Source: Geosiphon pyriformis
Taxonomy: Eukaryota; Glomeromycota; Glomeromycetes; Archaeosporales; Geosiphonaceae
NCBI GenBank assembly: GCA_016748015.1
Contig: JAAOMT010000112.1
Coordinates: 640-64,639 of the forward strand
DNA length: 64,000 bases
Reading direction: 5' to 3'
Shown: in pieces, positions 35,700-47,161 of the stretch
Layout of the letters: every line of letters starts with the position of its first letter
Position numbering within the stretch: the first letter of the stretch is position 1
The notes under the pieces: generated by a model
Told to the model about the DNA's origin: nothing
The model's input: the letters and a program-made list of their open reading frames with translations, nothing else
Databases searched by the model: none
Position numbers and translations under genes: made by a program

Positions 35700-37665
35700 C
35701 TGGCGGTTGATAGATTGGTTGCTGCGTCATTGGCAAGTAAATGGTTTGATATTGGTTTTGATTTGGGTAGTAATTTTGAGTCTGAAATCTGCAATTGGGG
35801 TTTCAATATTGATTTCCCAATCATGAATTGTTGCTATAAAATCAACAGTCAGCTCTAATGTGACCTTGTTTACTACAGTTGTGGCAAACATGCATTTTTG
35901 GCTGCCATGGCTAATTGGATAACAATGATGACAATGATGTTGATGGACATGGCTGATTTTGGAAACAATTTGTGTTTTCTGAATTATTGCATTGTTGTGG
36001 TGGTTGATAGATTGCACAATTGTTAGCTAAGTATCCCTCTAGTTTCTAATTGATTGTATTACTGAATTGTTTTAGTTTGAAATCCAAGTCAGATGATTCG
36101 TTCATCACTAAATTTACAGCTTGGGCATGTTGGCTTTTAGCTCAGCTGCTTCAAAATCTCTGGCATGGGTAACTGCAGTGGGAAGGTCAACTAGATGCAT
36201 TGGGTGTACTCGTTGGAGGATGCTGCTGCATAGCCCTCTGATGAACTGGTTCAAGATCTGTGGTGCCATAAAATAATTAGCTTGGATTGCCTAAATTTGG
36301 TGCAGATTTCTATGGAAGTGTCTCAAGTAAGTGGTAACTGCTTCTGTGTTCCCTTGTTTGATAGTAGTGAAGGTATTAGTCAAGCAATTGATACTGTTAT
36401 TATTACTAAAATATCTCACAAACTCTGTCTTAAAATCATTGAAGATTTGGGGTTTGGTGACTAGACTCTGATACCATGAGTTGGCAGTATCCTTGAGAAA
36501 GTATGGAATGGCTTGCATTGTCCTGGCATTATTCTATCTATTGGCTGCAATGGCTTTTTCGATGTTGTTAAGCCAGACTTGGGTGTTGTCTTCTTCATTG
36601 GTAAAATTGTCGATTTTGGCAATTGGAGTGTAGGCCATTGGATCTAAATTTAGTTGCTGTTGTTGGATGGGTGGCTGAAGTGGTTGTTGTGGCTGGTGAA
36701 TCAGCTGCTGGGGTGGTTGTAAATTTTGCTAATTTGGCAGCTGAATTGGTTAGAGCAGTTGTTATAGTGACAGTTCAATGAGTTCAATTGGTGGGTGATT
36801 GATGACGATATTCAGAGATAAGTTTAGATTAATTACTCCGGGATTTTTATTGTCTTGATTTAGTGGTGTTCTAATATTCGGAGTTTTGATTTCAGAGTTT
36901 TCTTGATTTGGATTTCTCGGAGTTTGATCATTCAGAGTTTTGAATTCTGGGTTTTTAGGAATCAGGTTTTCCTCTTTTTCTTGTTCTTCTTCTTTAGACA
37001 ATTCCCACAGAGTAGCAGTGCTGAAATCTGGTGGCAATGGTGGTGATCAAAGTCCTGATGGTGTTGGCAATCACGAGTTAAATCCTTCAAAATATGCGCC
37101 ATATGGTCCTAATAACTCTGCTTTCCTTTGTTTACTTTGGAATAAGAATCATCCAAATGCTGATGTCGTGTTTGATGTGGCTGCGCCAGTAGATGTAATA
37201 TTAATGGTGCTTTCGGGTATATAGTGGTATAATGGATTAGTTGGGGACTCAATTCTTGTTTTCTTTCAAGTAGGTGGTTGTATTTTTTTGGGTGTTACTG
37301 CTGATGTTTGCAGTTTTTCTTTGCCTTTGCTTGCGTAAGTAATGGGGTATCTTTGCTGTGTGTGATGTTCAATTTCTTTGTTGATTTCTATGATGATGGA
37401 GGCGAAATTGTGATTTGTTGGCAGGTTGGTATTTTAAATTAATTCACTGTAAAAGGCTTCTCTTGCTGATTCAATATTTACTGGTGTTCTTAACAGATGG
37501 GCAATTCTTTCATTGATGTAGAAATTAAAAGCTGATTCTGCTGATATGTGGTTGTGATTTAATCCCAAATATTAACAGTAGTGTTGAAATAAGGATTTCA
37601 TGAATCCTAGATGGTTTGCTCCTATGTTTTCTGATTCTGCCACTTTTAGATTTGTGTTGGTGCTG
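35700..37665 (-). pseudogene. Gypsy-1 gag
   Basis: The N-terminus is at ~37640 (AESENIGANHLGF), homologous to Gypsy-2 gag. An acidic linker follows (ATLWELSKEEEQEKEEN, 37037-36762), then a capsid-like core: YTPIAKIDNFTNEED, TMQAIPYFLKDTANSWY, FKTEFVRYFSNN, LRHFHRNLHQI. A TAG at 36291 (Gln codon expected) interrupts it before AIQANYFMAPQILNQFIRG. A one-base deletion near 36130 shifts the frame. A CCHC knuckle CHNCSKQGHIRADC is at 35886-35845, in the shifted frame. No ATG precedes the conserved N-terminus (GTG instead). Gag forms the particle and packages RNA; this copy cannot. Confidence 0.75.
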
Positions 37666-37683
37666 GTTCTCTGTAAGATTATA

Positions 37684-37700
37684 CCTCACAGAAAGCACCA
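37684..37700 (-). other. Putative primer binding site of Gypsy-1
   Basis: Two bases inside the 5' LTR, the minus strand reads TGGTGCTTTCTGTGAGG. The first seven bases match those of Gypsy-2. The tRNA partner is not identified. Confidence 0.5.
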
Positions 37701-38189
37701 AATGTTACAGGTGACTAGTCTGGTGTTGGATTAAATAACAAACCCATAACTTAGTGCTCAAATCTAGTTGCAGTTAATAGTGATCTGAAGGTTTGTGTCT
37801 GAAAAATTTGTATCCAAAGGGTTTGGTTAAGTTCTTTGTATAATGAACAAAGATTCAATGGTAATAGTTTTATCCATAACTTCCCAAAACCACAGTTTTG
37901 TCAATTTCTTTCTCAGCTTGATAGCTGGTATTCCTCCTGGTAAGCTATCCTCAATCAAGTGTTTTACTCTTATTTCTGGGTCTTTTACCAATCATGTTTA
38001 TCTTAATGTCAGTATCCCATGTGTTAATTCTCAATAGAGTTAGTAAACAACAATAAAATCAAAGCAAGAAATAAAAAAAAAATAAAAAATAAAGAAAGAA
38101 AAGAAATAAGCCAAGGTGATTTGCAAGTTAGTATTCTGTCAATAGCCATGATTAAAAGCTATTATTCTAGTATGGTTAAGTATCGATTA

Positions 38190-38212
38190 CTATCAACATG
38201 AAGTGTTGATAG
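38190..38212 (-). other. Conserved LTR hairpin
   Basis: CTATCAACA-TGAAG-TGTTGATAG is a perfect 9-bp stem. The same hairpin is in the other Gypsy-1 LTR (28829-28851) and in Gypsy-2 (6078-6098, 8-bp stem). It lies ~110 nt downstream of the TATA run in the direction of transcription. Confidence 0.75.
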
Positions 38213-38316
38213 TGGCAGCAGGTTTGAAATAACAAACAGTTATTTATTTGTGGTTTGGAAAGTTGTCCAGATGAAATCTAAACTGAGAGGTCTGTTTTTT
38301 TAGCTTCTAATCCTAC

Positions 38317-38470
38317 TGCTATATATATATAATTGAAATTCCTTAATTTCTCAATTCTTCACAACAGGAATCCTAGAATTCTTGGAATCCTGCAATTTCT
38401 TTGAGAGGAATCCTGCAATTCTGGAATCCTGCAATTCTTTATAAGAATCCTGTAATTCCTGGAATTCCAC
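38317..38470 (-). promoter_or_regulatory. Gypsy-1 U3: TATA run and TTCnnGAA array
   Basis: Near-tandem ~25-35-bp units containing GGAATCCTGCAATTC occupy about 38367-38470. They include TTCTGGAA, which matches the heat-shock-element half pattern TTCnnGAA. A TATATATATAATTG run at about 38317-38335 follows in the minus direction. The same arrangement is present in the other two LTRs. Confidence 0.5.
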
Positions 38471-38542
38471 ATTTTACTATGTCTACTTCTGATTGGTTAA
38501 TAACTATGCTAATATATATTCCCTATATTTCTATAAGTAACA

Positions 38543-39295
38543 ACAACCAGTTAATTTCTTGAGATCAGTGTTTACCAAAATATTTGCCACTCTTGCTTTT
38601 TTTGTAGCCTGTGCCAAACTAAATTCAGAAGTAAAGGAAGCATAAATGATTCCTGAGAATTTTAAGGGGGTAGAGGCCTCGCCAAAACCATTAACTTTTG
38701 AAAACAATCTTCTAATGACCATCAGCTTCTCTTGAGAAGATTTTCCAACCACTTTATTCAAGCTGATATCTAAAGTGAAAGATTTCCTAACAGAAATAGT
38801 AACCAAATTCTTCAAGGGAGAGGGAAGTTCTAAGATAACATTCAAGAGAATATTATCATTATCATCACTATGACTTAAGAAATCTATTCTCCCCAATGGC
38901 TTGCCCAAAACTTTTTTAGTTTTAACATCTGGCCTTTTAGGCATCTGATCATAATCTTCATTAACAATAGCCTCACTCTTACCATAGTCAAAGCTAGTTT
39001 TCTCTACTAGACATTTTTCCTCCATATCAATACTTTCAGACTTGGTGGTGTCATCAGTCTTAGAACCCCATAAACAATCACTTGGCACCTTAGTTAGAAC
39101 TCCCTTTTTACCAACACCCTCTTCCAAAGCAACACTTTTTTTCTTTTTCCTTGACAAAACAAGCCTGAAACCTCTACCTAAACCAGAATCTTTAGCAATC
39201 TTTTTCATGATGGTAATACTAGGGCCAACAGTGGCCTTAAAATCAAAAAACGGTTTGGTTTTATCGTACTGAATGTTGAAAAAAACTTTTTTCAA
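38543..39295 (-). pseudogene. LINE B ORF1, N-terminal part
   Basis: ATG at 39295. The Lys-rich N-terminus (FRLVLSRKKKKSVALEEG) is followed by an acidic Ser-rich stretch, GRIDFLSHSDDNDNILL and the region before the first RRM (VRKSFTLDISLNKVVGK, SKVNGFGEAST, ASFTSEFSLAQA). The frame is clean up to the Gypsy-1 insertion after DLKKLTG. The equivalent of the LINE C TGA at 52643 is read through here as Tyr. Confidence 0.75.
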
Positions 39296-39354
39296 AAAAA
39301 CTTTTGACTTTTTTTGGGAATTTTGGAATGAACGAGAGAAAAAAGTTTTTTTAA

Positions 39355-39930
39355 AATTAATAATTATAATAATCAGATTATATAATATCTTAAATTATAT
39401 AATATTTAAAATATTTAATAATTTAACAAAATATTCAATAATTTATAAAAATAACTTATAGTTTGCCAAAATATATTTTTAATTTGTTAAAATATTACCA
39501 AAAAAATGTTAAATTATAAAATAGTATTATAACAGATTATATAAAAAAAAGCTTCTTTTTTAAAAAAAAAAATTATTTTGAATTAATAGTCTTAATTTAA
39601 AATTATTTTTTTAATAAACATTTAATTATTATAAATAAATTTAATAAAATCTACTTTAATAACCAAATTTTTTTCTATTTATTATTGTTTAAAATTTCTA
39701 ATTATAATTAATTTTATTAATTATATAATTTTTATTTTTTTTAATTTTAAAAAAAAAAATTTTATATTATTAAATAATCTATAATTAAAACTTTCTATAA
39801 AAAAATTAACTTTAACAGTAAAATAACTACATATTATTAAGAAGCTTATATAAAAATTTTTTTGTAAAAGAATTAACTTTTATCACAAAATAACTATATA
39901 AATAATTAATATTGTTACAAATATATTTGA
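39355..39930 (+). repeat. Decayed LTR, same family as the solo LTR
   Basis: Aligns with 20134-20800 of the solo LTR and retains a TATATAAAAAAAAG equivalent at ~39537. In the first ~48 aligned bases almost all differences are C-to-T or G-to-A. Its first ~150 bp are missing and it abuts the 5' end of LINE B. Confidence 0.7.
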
Positions 39931-40696
39931 TAAGATATAATTATAATAATTAACATTTATGATTTAATATTAAAAGCAGAATAATTTTTAGATAAATTGG
40001 TTTTGTTAATAAAATAGATTATTAGTTTCTAAAAAATTTTTTGTTTAATGTTTTTTTTGTTAAATTTTTTTGCTATAAGACACACAAATATTGTTTTATT
40101 AATTGTGCTTATTATAGTTGTTTTTTTTTAAGTTAGTTAAACACAGTTATTAAGATTTAATATTTTTTTGTCTTTTTAATAAGCTAACAAAATAAAGTTA
40201 TATCCAAATTTAAAAAAAGCTTCTTTCTTTTACCAAGTTATTATAAAATCTAATATTAAGACAGTCGATTTTTAATGTTGTTATTTTACAAGAAAAAAAA
40301 ATTAATCTTTTATTAATTATCATAATTAAGAATAATTGGTCTAAGTTATTAAAATTTTGAAAACATTTATGCTAATTACATTTGGCTTAAAATAAAGATA
40401 AATAAAACCAATTAATTAGATTTTAATAATTAAAGTATTAAAATCATAGATTTGTAGATTAAACAATAATATTTTATTTGGTAAATTTGAAATATTAAAG
40501 ATAAAAAAAAAATTTTAAGACTAAAATAAGATAAGAATATTAATTTTATTTTTATATAATTTGTTTTTTTTATTTGTTAAAACTATTTATTTTTATACAT
40601 ATTTTTTAGTTCTATAAAATTGTTTTTAATTGCTTGTTATTATTAATTATTACTTACTGTTTTAGCTATTGCTTTATTTTTTTTATTATAACTAAT

Positions 40697-40803
40697 TATT
40701 TTATATTATTCTGTTTTATTTTGTATTATTGTGTATTATTTTATACTCTTTTATATTATTTTATGTTATTGTATATTATTTTGTATTATTTTATATTATT
40801 TCA
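40697..40803. repeat. Degenerate ~10-bp TATTATTTTA array
   Basis: Repeated TATTATTTT and TATATTATT words. They account for the Tyr/Leu/Phe-only open frame here. Confidence 0.6.
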
Positions 40804-40960
40804 CATTTTTATGTAATTATTACGTTTTTTAACAGTTTTAAATCGGTTTTTCTATTTGAATAATACCAGTTAACTCAATTATTGTAAATATTGTCAAAGA
40901 ATTTAAAAAATTTATTATATATTTTGATTTTTTTTAAGCTATTTTTCAAATGCTTTCAAC

Positions 40961-41182
40961 TTACAAAATTATATGTTTTGCACATATTTTATAAAACCAA
41001 CCAAAATTTGCAATTTTTTTTAAAGTATTCTCTATTACTAATTTAATTATAAATATAAAAGATTGTGTCATCATATTTTTTAATACTAAAAAATTATTAT
41101 TATAAAGAACATTAAATTTACTGCTATTATTCATAAAAAAGAAACATAAGAAATAATAGTAGCATAAAATAGCTAATAACAA
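40961..41182 (-). pseudogene. LINE RT fragment, decayed
   Basis: The minus-strand piece reads SSKFNVLYNNNFLVLKNM and KLVIENTLKK. It aligns with CSKFDVLQGDNFLVLKGM and GLVIEDAIKK of LINE D RT (about 44870-44760), the region between fingers and palm. The changes are Asp/Gly to Asn, as expected from G-to-A decay. Confidence 0.65.
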
Positions 41183-44100
41183 AATAGAAAATTATTAGAA
41201 TATATAATACCAAAAATTTTAAAAATACCAATAAAGATTTTAAACATTTCAAAAATTTCAAAAATTGCAAGAAAACCAATAAAAATATCAAGAATTCTAA
41301 TAATAACTTAAAATAATTGTAAAAATTTAAGAATTTTATATTACAAAAATTTATGTATATATAACAGAAATAATAAAAATCAAAAAAACATTAGTTTATT
41401 AATTAATTATTAAAAATAAAACAACAGACAAGTTCACTTTAAAATCAGTCTAATTATTTTTATTTTATTAACAACTATAAATTAAATAAACTATTTAATA
41501 AAAATCTTTATTTTATTTATTTATTAATAAATTTAAGAATATTATATTGAAATTTAATATTTAAAAATTAGTGTAATATTTTTGTTTAATTACTTTAATC
41601 TAACAGTAAATTTGATTAAATTAAGTAAAATATTAAGTAATAATTTTATTTGTATTTTGTTTAATATTATTAAAATTTATTTTAAAGCTGTATTATAATA
41701 TTTAGATTACTAAAATATTTTAATAACATATTTTTAAATTGGACAAAACTTATAAATTTTGTATTTAAATTTTAATATTATAAATTAAAAGTGCTTTTTA
41801 AAAAAAATTAAAATTAAAATTACTTTTTTTTTATTTTAATTATTTATTTGAATAGATTTTATTTATTTTTTTATTAACACATTTAATAAGTGTAGCTCAA
41901 TTGCTATCTAGTACATAGAACCAAACTAAGAGGCTCAAACTAAACATGACTCATGCACTTTTTACATGTGGCTAGCTACTCAGGCCAGACAAGACAACAC
42001 TACACATCTATAATTACCCGCACACTGCCACCCAGACTGAAAAAGAAACAATAAGGCTTCCGACGACCAAAGCTAACAGCAAAAGAATTGGCCACACCAA
42101 GCAATCTCACAACACCATCAGACAAAACCGAAGACACACCACAAGGGAGCCCAGAAACAACACCAATGTCACAGACCAGACCAGCCTTTTCCATCACCAC
42201 CCAGTGACTGGCCCTAACTAACCATACTTTAGCATGATGCAACCCAACAACAAACCTGACAAAATTAACAATCTGAGCAGCGGCCATCTTTCTATCTTTA
42301 AAAACACCACAAGCCTCCTTATACCACTCCTCCAGCACAAACCCTTTGCACACCAAAGTGTACAGCCCAACATCAATAGAACATTGAGACAAAACTCACA
42401 ACACAGCAGAAGCAAAGGAACCACCAGCCAAAGCTGACCAATGGGCAGAAGCCTCCACCAAAATCTCACCACGGACATCAGACTCATGAACACAAGTAAA
42501 AGCGTGGTCAGAGAACTCCACCTTACCGCAAAACAAACACAATACACTAGGGTAGCACTTATCATACAACTTTTTTCTTACCGCCACCGGCAACCTTCTG
42601 TGTACAGCCTTCATAACATAAGTGCAAAGCAATGAGGATGCACGGCTAGTAAACCCAGCAAGCATATGAGAATCAGGATGCCACACCTCTGCCGTGACAA
42701 CCCAGTTTATGCAACCAATCATTGCATCCGGAACCACATCACAACCAGGCCCAGCTTCCCAACGAGCACAACAAATTGATCGAAAAATATTTCTGACAAA
42801 ATGATGGGCATTACCAGAAACAGCAACACCCTCAGCAACCAAACAATGTTCACGCACATTGGCACAAAGGGAAAAGGGAAACCCAGAGGCAGCCCCAGCA
42901 GCCAAGTCAGCTTTTACATTACCAGGAATCCCAGAGTGTTCTTTCACCTTAACCCAACTCACGCTAAGATCCTTATTCCTAACCAAATTGAAAATATGAC
43001 ACCTTTCCAGCCAGCATTGATTACGGAAATCAGGGGCAACCAAGGACATCTCAGAAACACATGCGTCAATGGCAGCCTGGCTGTCAAGACGTAGCACCAC
43101 AGTACTAAAAGAAAGAACACACTCCAAAGCCAAAGTAACAGCCTATAATTCAGCCATAGTAGATGACAAAAGGCCACGAACAGCGACACTAATGCTTTTA
43201 TCCAAGACCGGAAAGTATGCAACAGCACCACAGACAACCTCAACAGAGCCTACATTCCTCAAAGACCCATCCGTAAAAACCTCAAAAAAGCCTGACCAAA
43301 CATCATACATCACATCTTTTACTGCAGAAAATTCCTCAGACCCCAAAATGTCCAAACCAAGCTTTTCTGCAGAGCCAATAGAACCAGAAAATGAGTAACC
43401 CTGACCTCTCAAAAACTCAGAAGAAACCATAAACCAGTGAGGCACAGGGCCATGCAGATCCAACTTTTTCCAATGACAAAAAGTTTTCCAATTCAACAAA
43501 ATGCCCTTCTTATCAAAAAGCCGATCACCAAAAGTGACACCAAAACATTTAAGAGATTTGACTGAATCAAAATACAGAGACTTTCCAAGAACAGAGAACA
43601 ATGGAAACCGACCAGGACTACAAAATGCAGTGGGGAGGTTGTTCACCAAAGCAAGCTCATTGTCTAGAAAGATCTTCACCATCCCAGCCAAAAAATTGTT
43701 TACTGGACTAACATGCAACCTGACCGGAAACTGCAAAGGATCCAAAGGAGCCCAATCAAGAACCTGAAGGTTCAAAAACCTATGTCTAAACAAATGCCCA
43801 AGAATACCATAGGCATTAGAGAACGCCATTAAAGCAGCAACCTTCCCTTCTGACTGCACCTGCTCAAAAGGTTTTAGGCCATACAATGAGGGATGATGCA
43901 AAGCAGCATCTGGAAAATCATGGGGAAAACAAGCCTTGGACCTAAGACCCTTTTTAACCAAGACATCCCACTTGCAACAAACATTAGATGAGACAAAACT
44001 GAACTGAATATAATAGGCAACAATAGGCTGCAAAACAGCCAACACCAGATAGGAGAACTGTTTGTCTGTAATAGCCTTCCTAAGCACAACATTAACGAAG

Positions 44101-45229
44101 AAACGTACATCTGCATGAGCCTTGGTGACACTCGGCTTGGAGAGCCCTTCAGTTGACAGAAAAATACCCAGATACTGATGTGCTTCCCCTTTCTTGGCAA
44201 TAGAAATTGGCTGACCACAAATGTCTAGTGAAGCAACTTTAACACCCTAATTGATGGGAATAGCTACCGTCTTCTCACTATTAATAGAAATATCATTGAT
44301 CACAAAAAATTCACTGGCAATGTTCAGAGCATATTGAGTAGAAGCTTAACAATTTTCAACCCAGATTGTATCATCAACAAATGCACCAGCTGAAAAATAT
44401 GATGTCAAACTGCCACCGCTCTCAATTCTGCCAGATTTTGAAACAAACTTAGTATCAATCCGGTACCCACACAATTGTTCGTGCCTCTTAACCTCACACA
44501 AAAGCGAATCGTAAAAAATTCTCCAAAAAAGTGGCGAAAAGACCTCACCCTGATTCAGCCCATCATGTACCTTATAACCACCAGACAAACCAAAGTCAGT
44601 CATTACCCTATTAACTCTATCCTCATAAATACCACCAAAAAACCTTATGAACCTCTTACACATCTTGACACGCCGCAAACTAGCTCTTAAATGGTGCCAC
44701 CCAACTGAATCATAAGCTTTCTGCATATCTTGCAAGACCAACCATAACTCCCTATCCTTCTTAATGGCATCCTCAATCACCAATCCAACAGCAAACACTG
44801 GAAATTGGGTAGACATACCCTTCAGCACCAAAAAGTTGTCACCCTGAAGAACATCAAACTTGCTACAAGCCATTAAAATACGATCAGACAGAATCTTAGA
44901 AAGAATCTTTCTGGCTGTCTCAATCAAAGCAATGGGCCGAGTGTTTATAAGAACTCCATCCCAGTCATAAGGCTTAGGAATTATTGACACCCAAGCCCTC
45001 TTCCACAAAACAGACACCACACCAACAGACAAACATTTATTAAACAGCGCCAACAGGCACCCCAAAACCATCTCACTACCATGTTTCCACAACTCATTAG
45101 GAACACCAGACAAACCAGCAGCCTTGCCATCAGAAAGACCACCAACAACGGAGAGTAATTCGCCCATACTGATTGCACTCATAACACCCGAAAAAGCATC
45201 ATCCCGAACATGGTCCAAAGGCATGTACT

Positions 45230-46157
45230 GACAAGTCCAAAGACCAGGAAGCACTGACTGCACGGAGCGTTTCCTCATTCACCCCTTCATTATTCTATCC
45301 ACACTGGACTTCACCTCTTCAGACAACAAAACCAGATCATCGTCAACTATCAAGTGATCCAACACGATCTTACAAAAAGGCTTTTCCAACACACTCCTGA
45401 TCATATTACCCTTATCTGAACAGAAATTATCCATGCACTTCTCAATCACCTTCCTAACTGAAGCTTCCTCAGCCAACCTTGATTCAAACATTTTTGATCT
45501 CCTGTAATCTCTGCGAACCAATGACAAATGTCTAACAACAACATCAGATTTAACACCCGAGCCCACCAAGTCCTTGAAAACACGAGCCTTCGCGTCATCC
45601 AGAGTCAACCATTTACTCACAAGATGATCAGCACCCAGCAAGTCACCAGAGCAAAATTTTTTGACAATCTTGGCCACCAACAANNNNNNNNNNNNNNNNN
45701 NNNACTGACGAGCCCAAAGACCAGGAAGCACTAACTGCACGGAGCGTTTCCTCGTCCACCCCTCCATTATTCTATCCACACTGGACTTCACCTCTTCAGA
45801 CAACAAAACCAGATCATCGTCAACTATCAAGTGATCCAACACGATCTTACAAAAAGGCTTTTCCAACACACTCCTGATCATATTACCCTTATCTGAACAG
45901 AAATTATCCATGCACTTCTCAATCACCTTCCTAACTGAAGCTTCCTCAGCCAACCTTGATTCAAACATTTTTGATCTCCTGTAATCTCTGCGAACCAATG
46001 ACAAATGTCTAACAACAACATCAGATTTAACACCCGAGCCCACCAAGTCCTTGAAAACACGAGCCTTCGCGTCATCCAGAGTCAACCATTTACTCACAAG
46101 ATGATCAGCACCCAGCAAGTCACCAGAGCAAAATTTTTTGACAATCTTGGCCACCAA
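45230..46157. repeat. 454-bp direct duplication around the N gap
   Basis: 45230-45683 and 45704-46157 carry the same RT-proximal sequence. Differences cluster in the first ~70 bp (about six, all C/T or G/A); the rest is identical. One copy reads RIMEGWTRKR, the other RIMKG-stop-MRKR. Confidence 0.9.
45684..45703. other. Assembly gap (20 N)
   Basis: Exactly twenty N characters, the usual placeholder length for a gap of unknown size. Confidence 0.99.
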
Positions 46158-47161
46158 CAATTCCAGACCAAAAAACCTAGAAGAATGTTTGTTTCTCGAA
46201 CACTCGAATTCACTAAACCAATGCCTTGAAAATGTCATATCAGCAGAATCCACCACAGTCCCCACCAAAACTGCTCACATTGCATCCACATTACCACATA
46301 TTTCGGCACCAGAGAACACCTCACCCAAAGACAAAAGTTTAGCTGATGAGAAATCCTTAAACTTAGCTCATCCAACACAGTCAGCATTCTTGATTTTGAA
46401 CTTCCAATGATCTTTATTCGCCTGCTTGCGCAAACTATTCAATTGTACATCTAGAAGCCCACCCAAACTGACTGAAACCACAACTGCCTTGTGATTGGTG
46501 TCAAAGAAATCCGAAACAGAGACAACTTGATAATCAGCAACAGCAGAAGACAAATTACCACCAACAAAAATGTAATCAATCATTTTCCCAACCCCTCTCG
46601 AATTGCTCCATGTATAAAAATTAGCCAAATGATGACCAACAAATGAATTGACCAAACCCAAACTCAAACAAAACTTGAAACTAGCACTTCTACCAGATCC
46701 ATTCTCATTAAAGTCTCCACCCAAGATAACAAAATTGCTGGAGTTGACTGCCTTTGCAATGAGAGAGTTAACTTCAGAAGCCTGACCAAATCTAGCCCCA
46801 GAGGAGGCACCAGCATACAACCCCAAAACAGTAACCGAGAGCTTGCCCTTAAACAGGAGCCGAACAGAGACAACCTGACCAGGAATTTTTTCCACCTTAG
46901 ATACATGACGGGCCAAAGAAACGTTCATAATAATTGCAACCCCAGCACCCATAAAACCTTTATCCAAGCCAGAAGAAAATATTCGCACTCCATCAAATTT
47001 GTCCTTTATCTATGGTCCAGAAGAGGACCTCAACTTAGTCTCAGTGATGAAAAAAACCATATTCCCCAAGTTCACATGCCAACAAATAACATCTGCTTGC
47101 TTTGCAGAAACATTGATACCCCGAACATTGCACGTAGCAAATTTCCAAACCAAACTACTCA

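Larger units (their letters stand above)
28341..38542 (-). mobile_element. Gypsy-1: complete but dead LTR retrotransposon with dUTPase-like domain
   Basis: Two related LTRs (28341-29210; 37703-38542) bound a minus-strand internal region with PBS, gag, protease, CxxC region, dUTPase-like domain, RT, RNase H, integrase and PPT. The RT-RNase H-integrase order is that of Ty3/gypsy elements. From protease to RT the code is in one frame; the integrase is in another, so there is a frameshift between about 31795 and 31079. It is inserted in LINE B ORF1. I find no clear target-site duplication: the flanks are GTTGT and TCATT on the minus strand. Confidence 0.9.
37703..38542 (-). repeat. 5' LTR of Gypsy-1
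   Basis: 840 bp on the plus strand from TGTTACAGG to AAGTAACA. It is closely similar to 28341-29210, with differences that are mostly transitions and small length changes. Confidence 0.9.
22396..39345 (-). mobile_element. LINE B, split by Gypsy-1
   Basis: Minus-strand element in two parts: 39345-38543 (5' end and N-terminal ORF1) and 28340-22396 (rest of ORF1, ORF2, 3' tail). Joining the parts makes ORF1 continuous: ...VNTDLKKLTG then SDWTVVVKKIL, as in LINE C (INSDLKKQGICSDWAIVIK). The 5' boundary GAGAAAAAAGTTTTT (plus strand) is shared with D and F, so the copy was full length. Confidence 0.85.
39931..41865. other. AT-rich decayed element DNA
   Basis: No gene found. It holds a low-complexity array (40697-40803) and one recognisable LINE RT relic (40961-41182), listed separately. 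The remainder is not assignable by eye. Confidence 0.5.

Noticed and set aside
40634-40816. 60-codon Tyr/Leu/Phe-rich open frame that looks like a membrane protein
   Set aside because: It is a translated low-complexity TATTATTTTA array.
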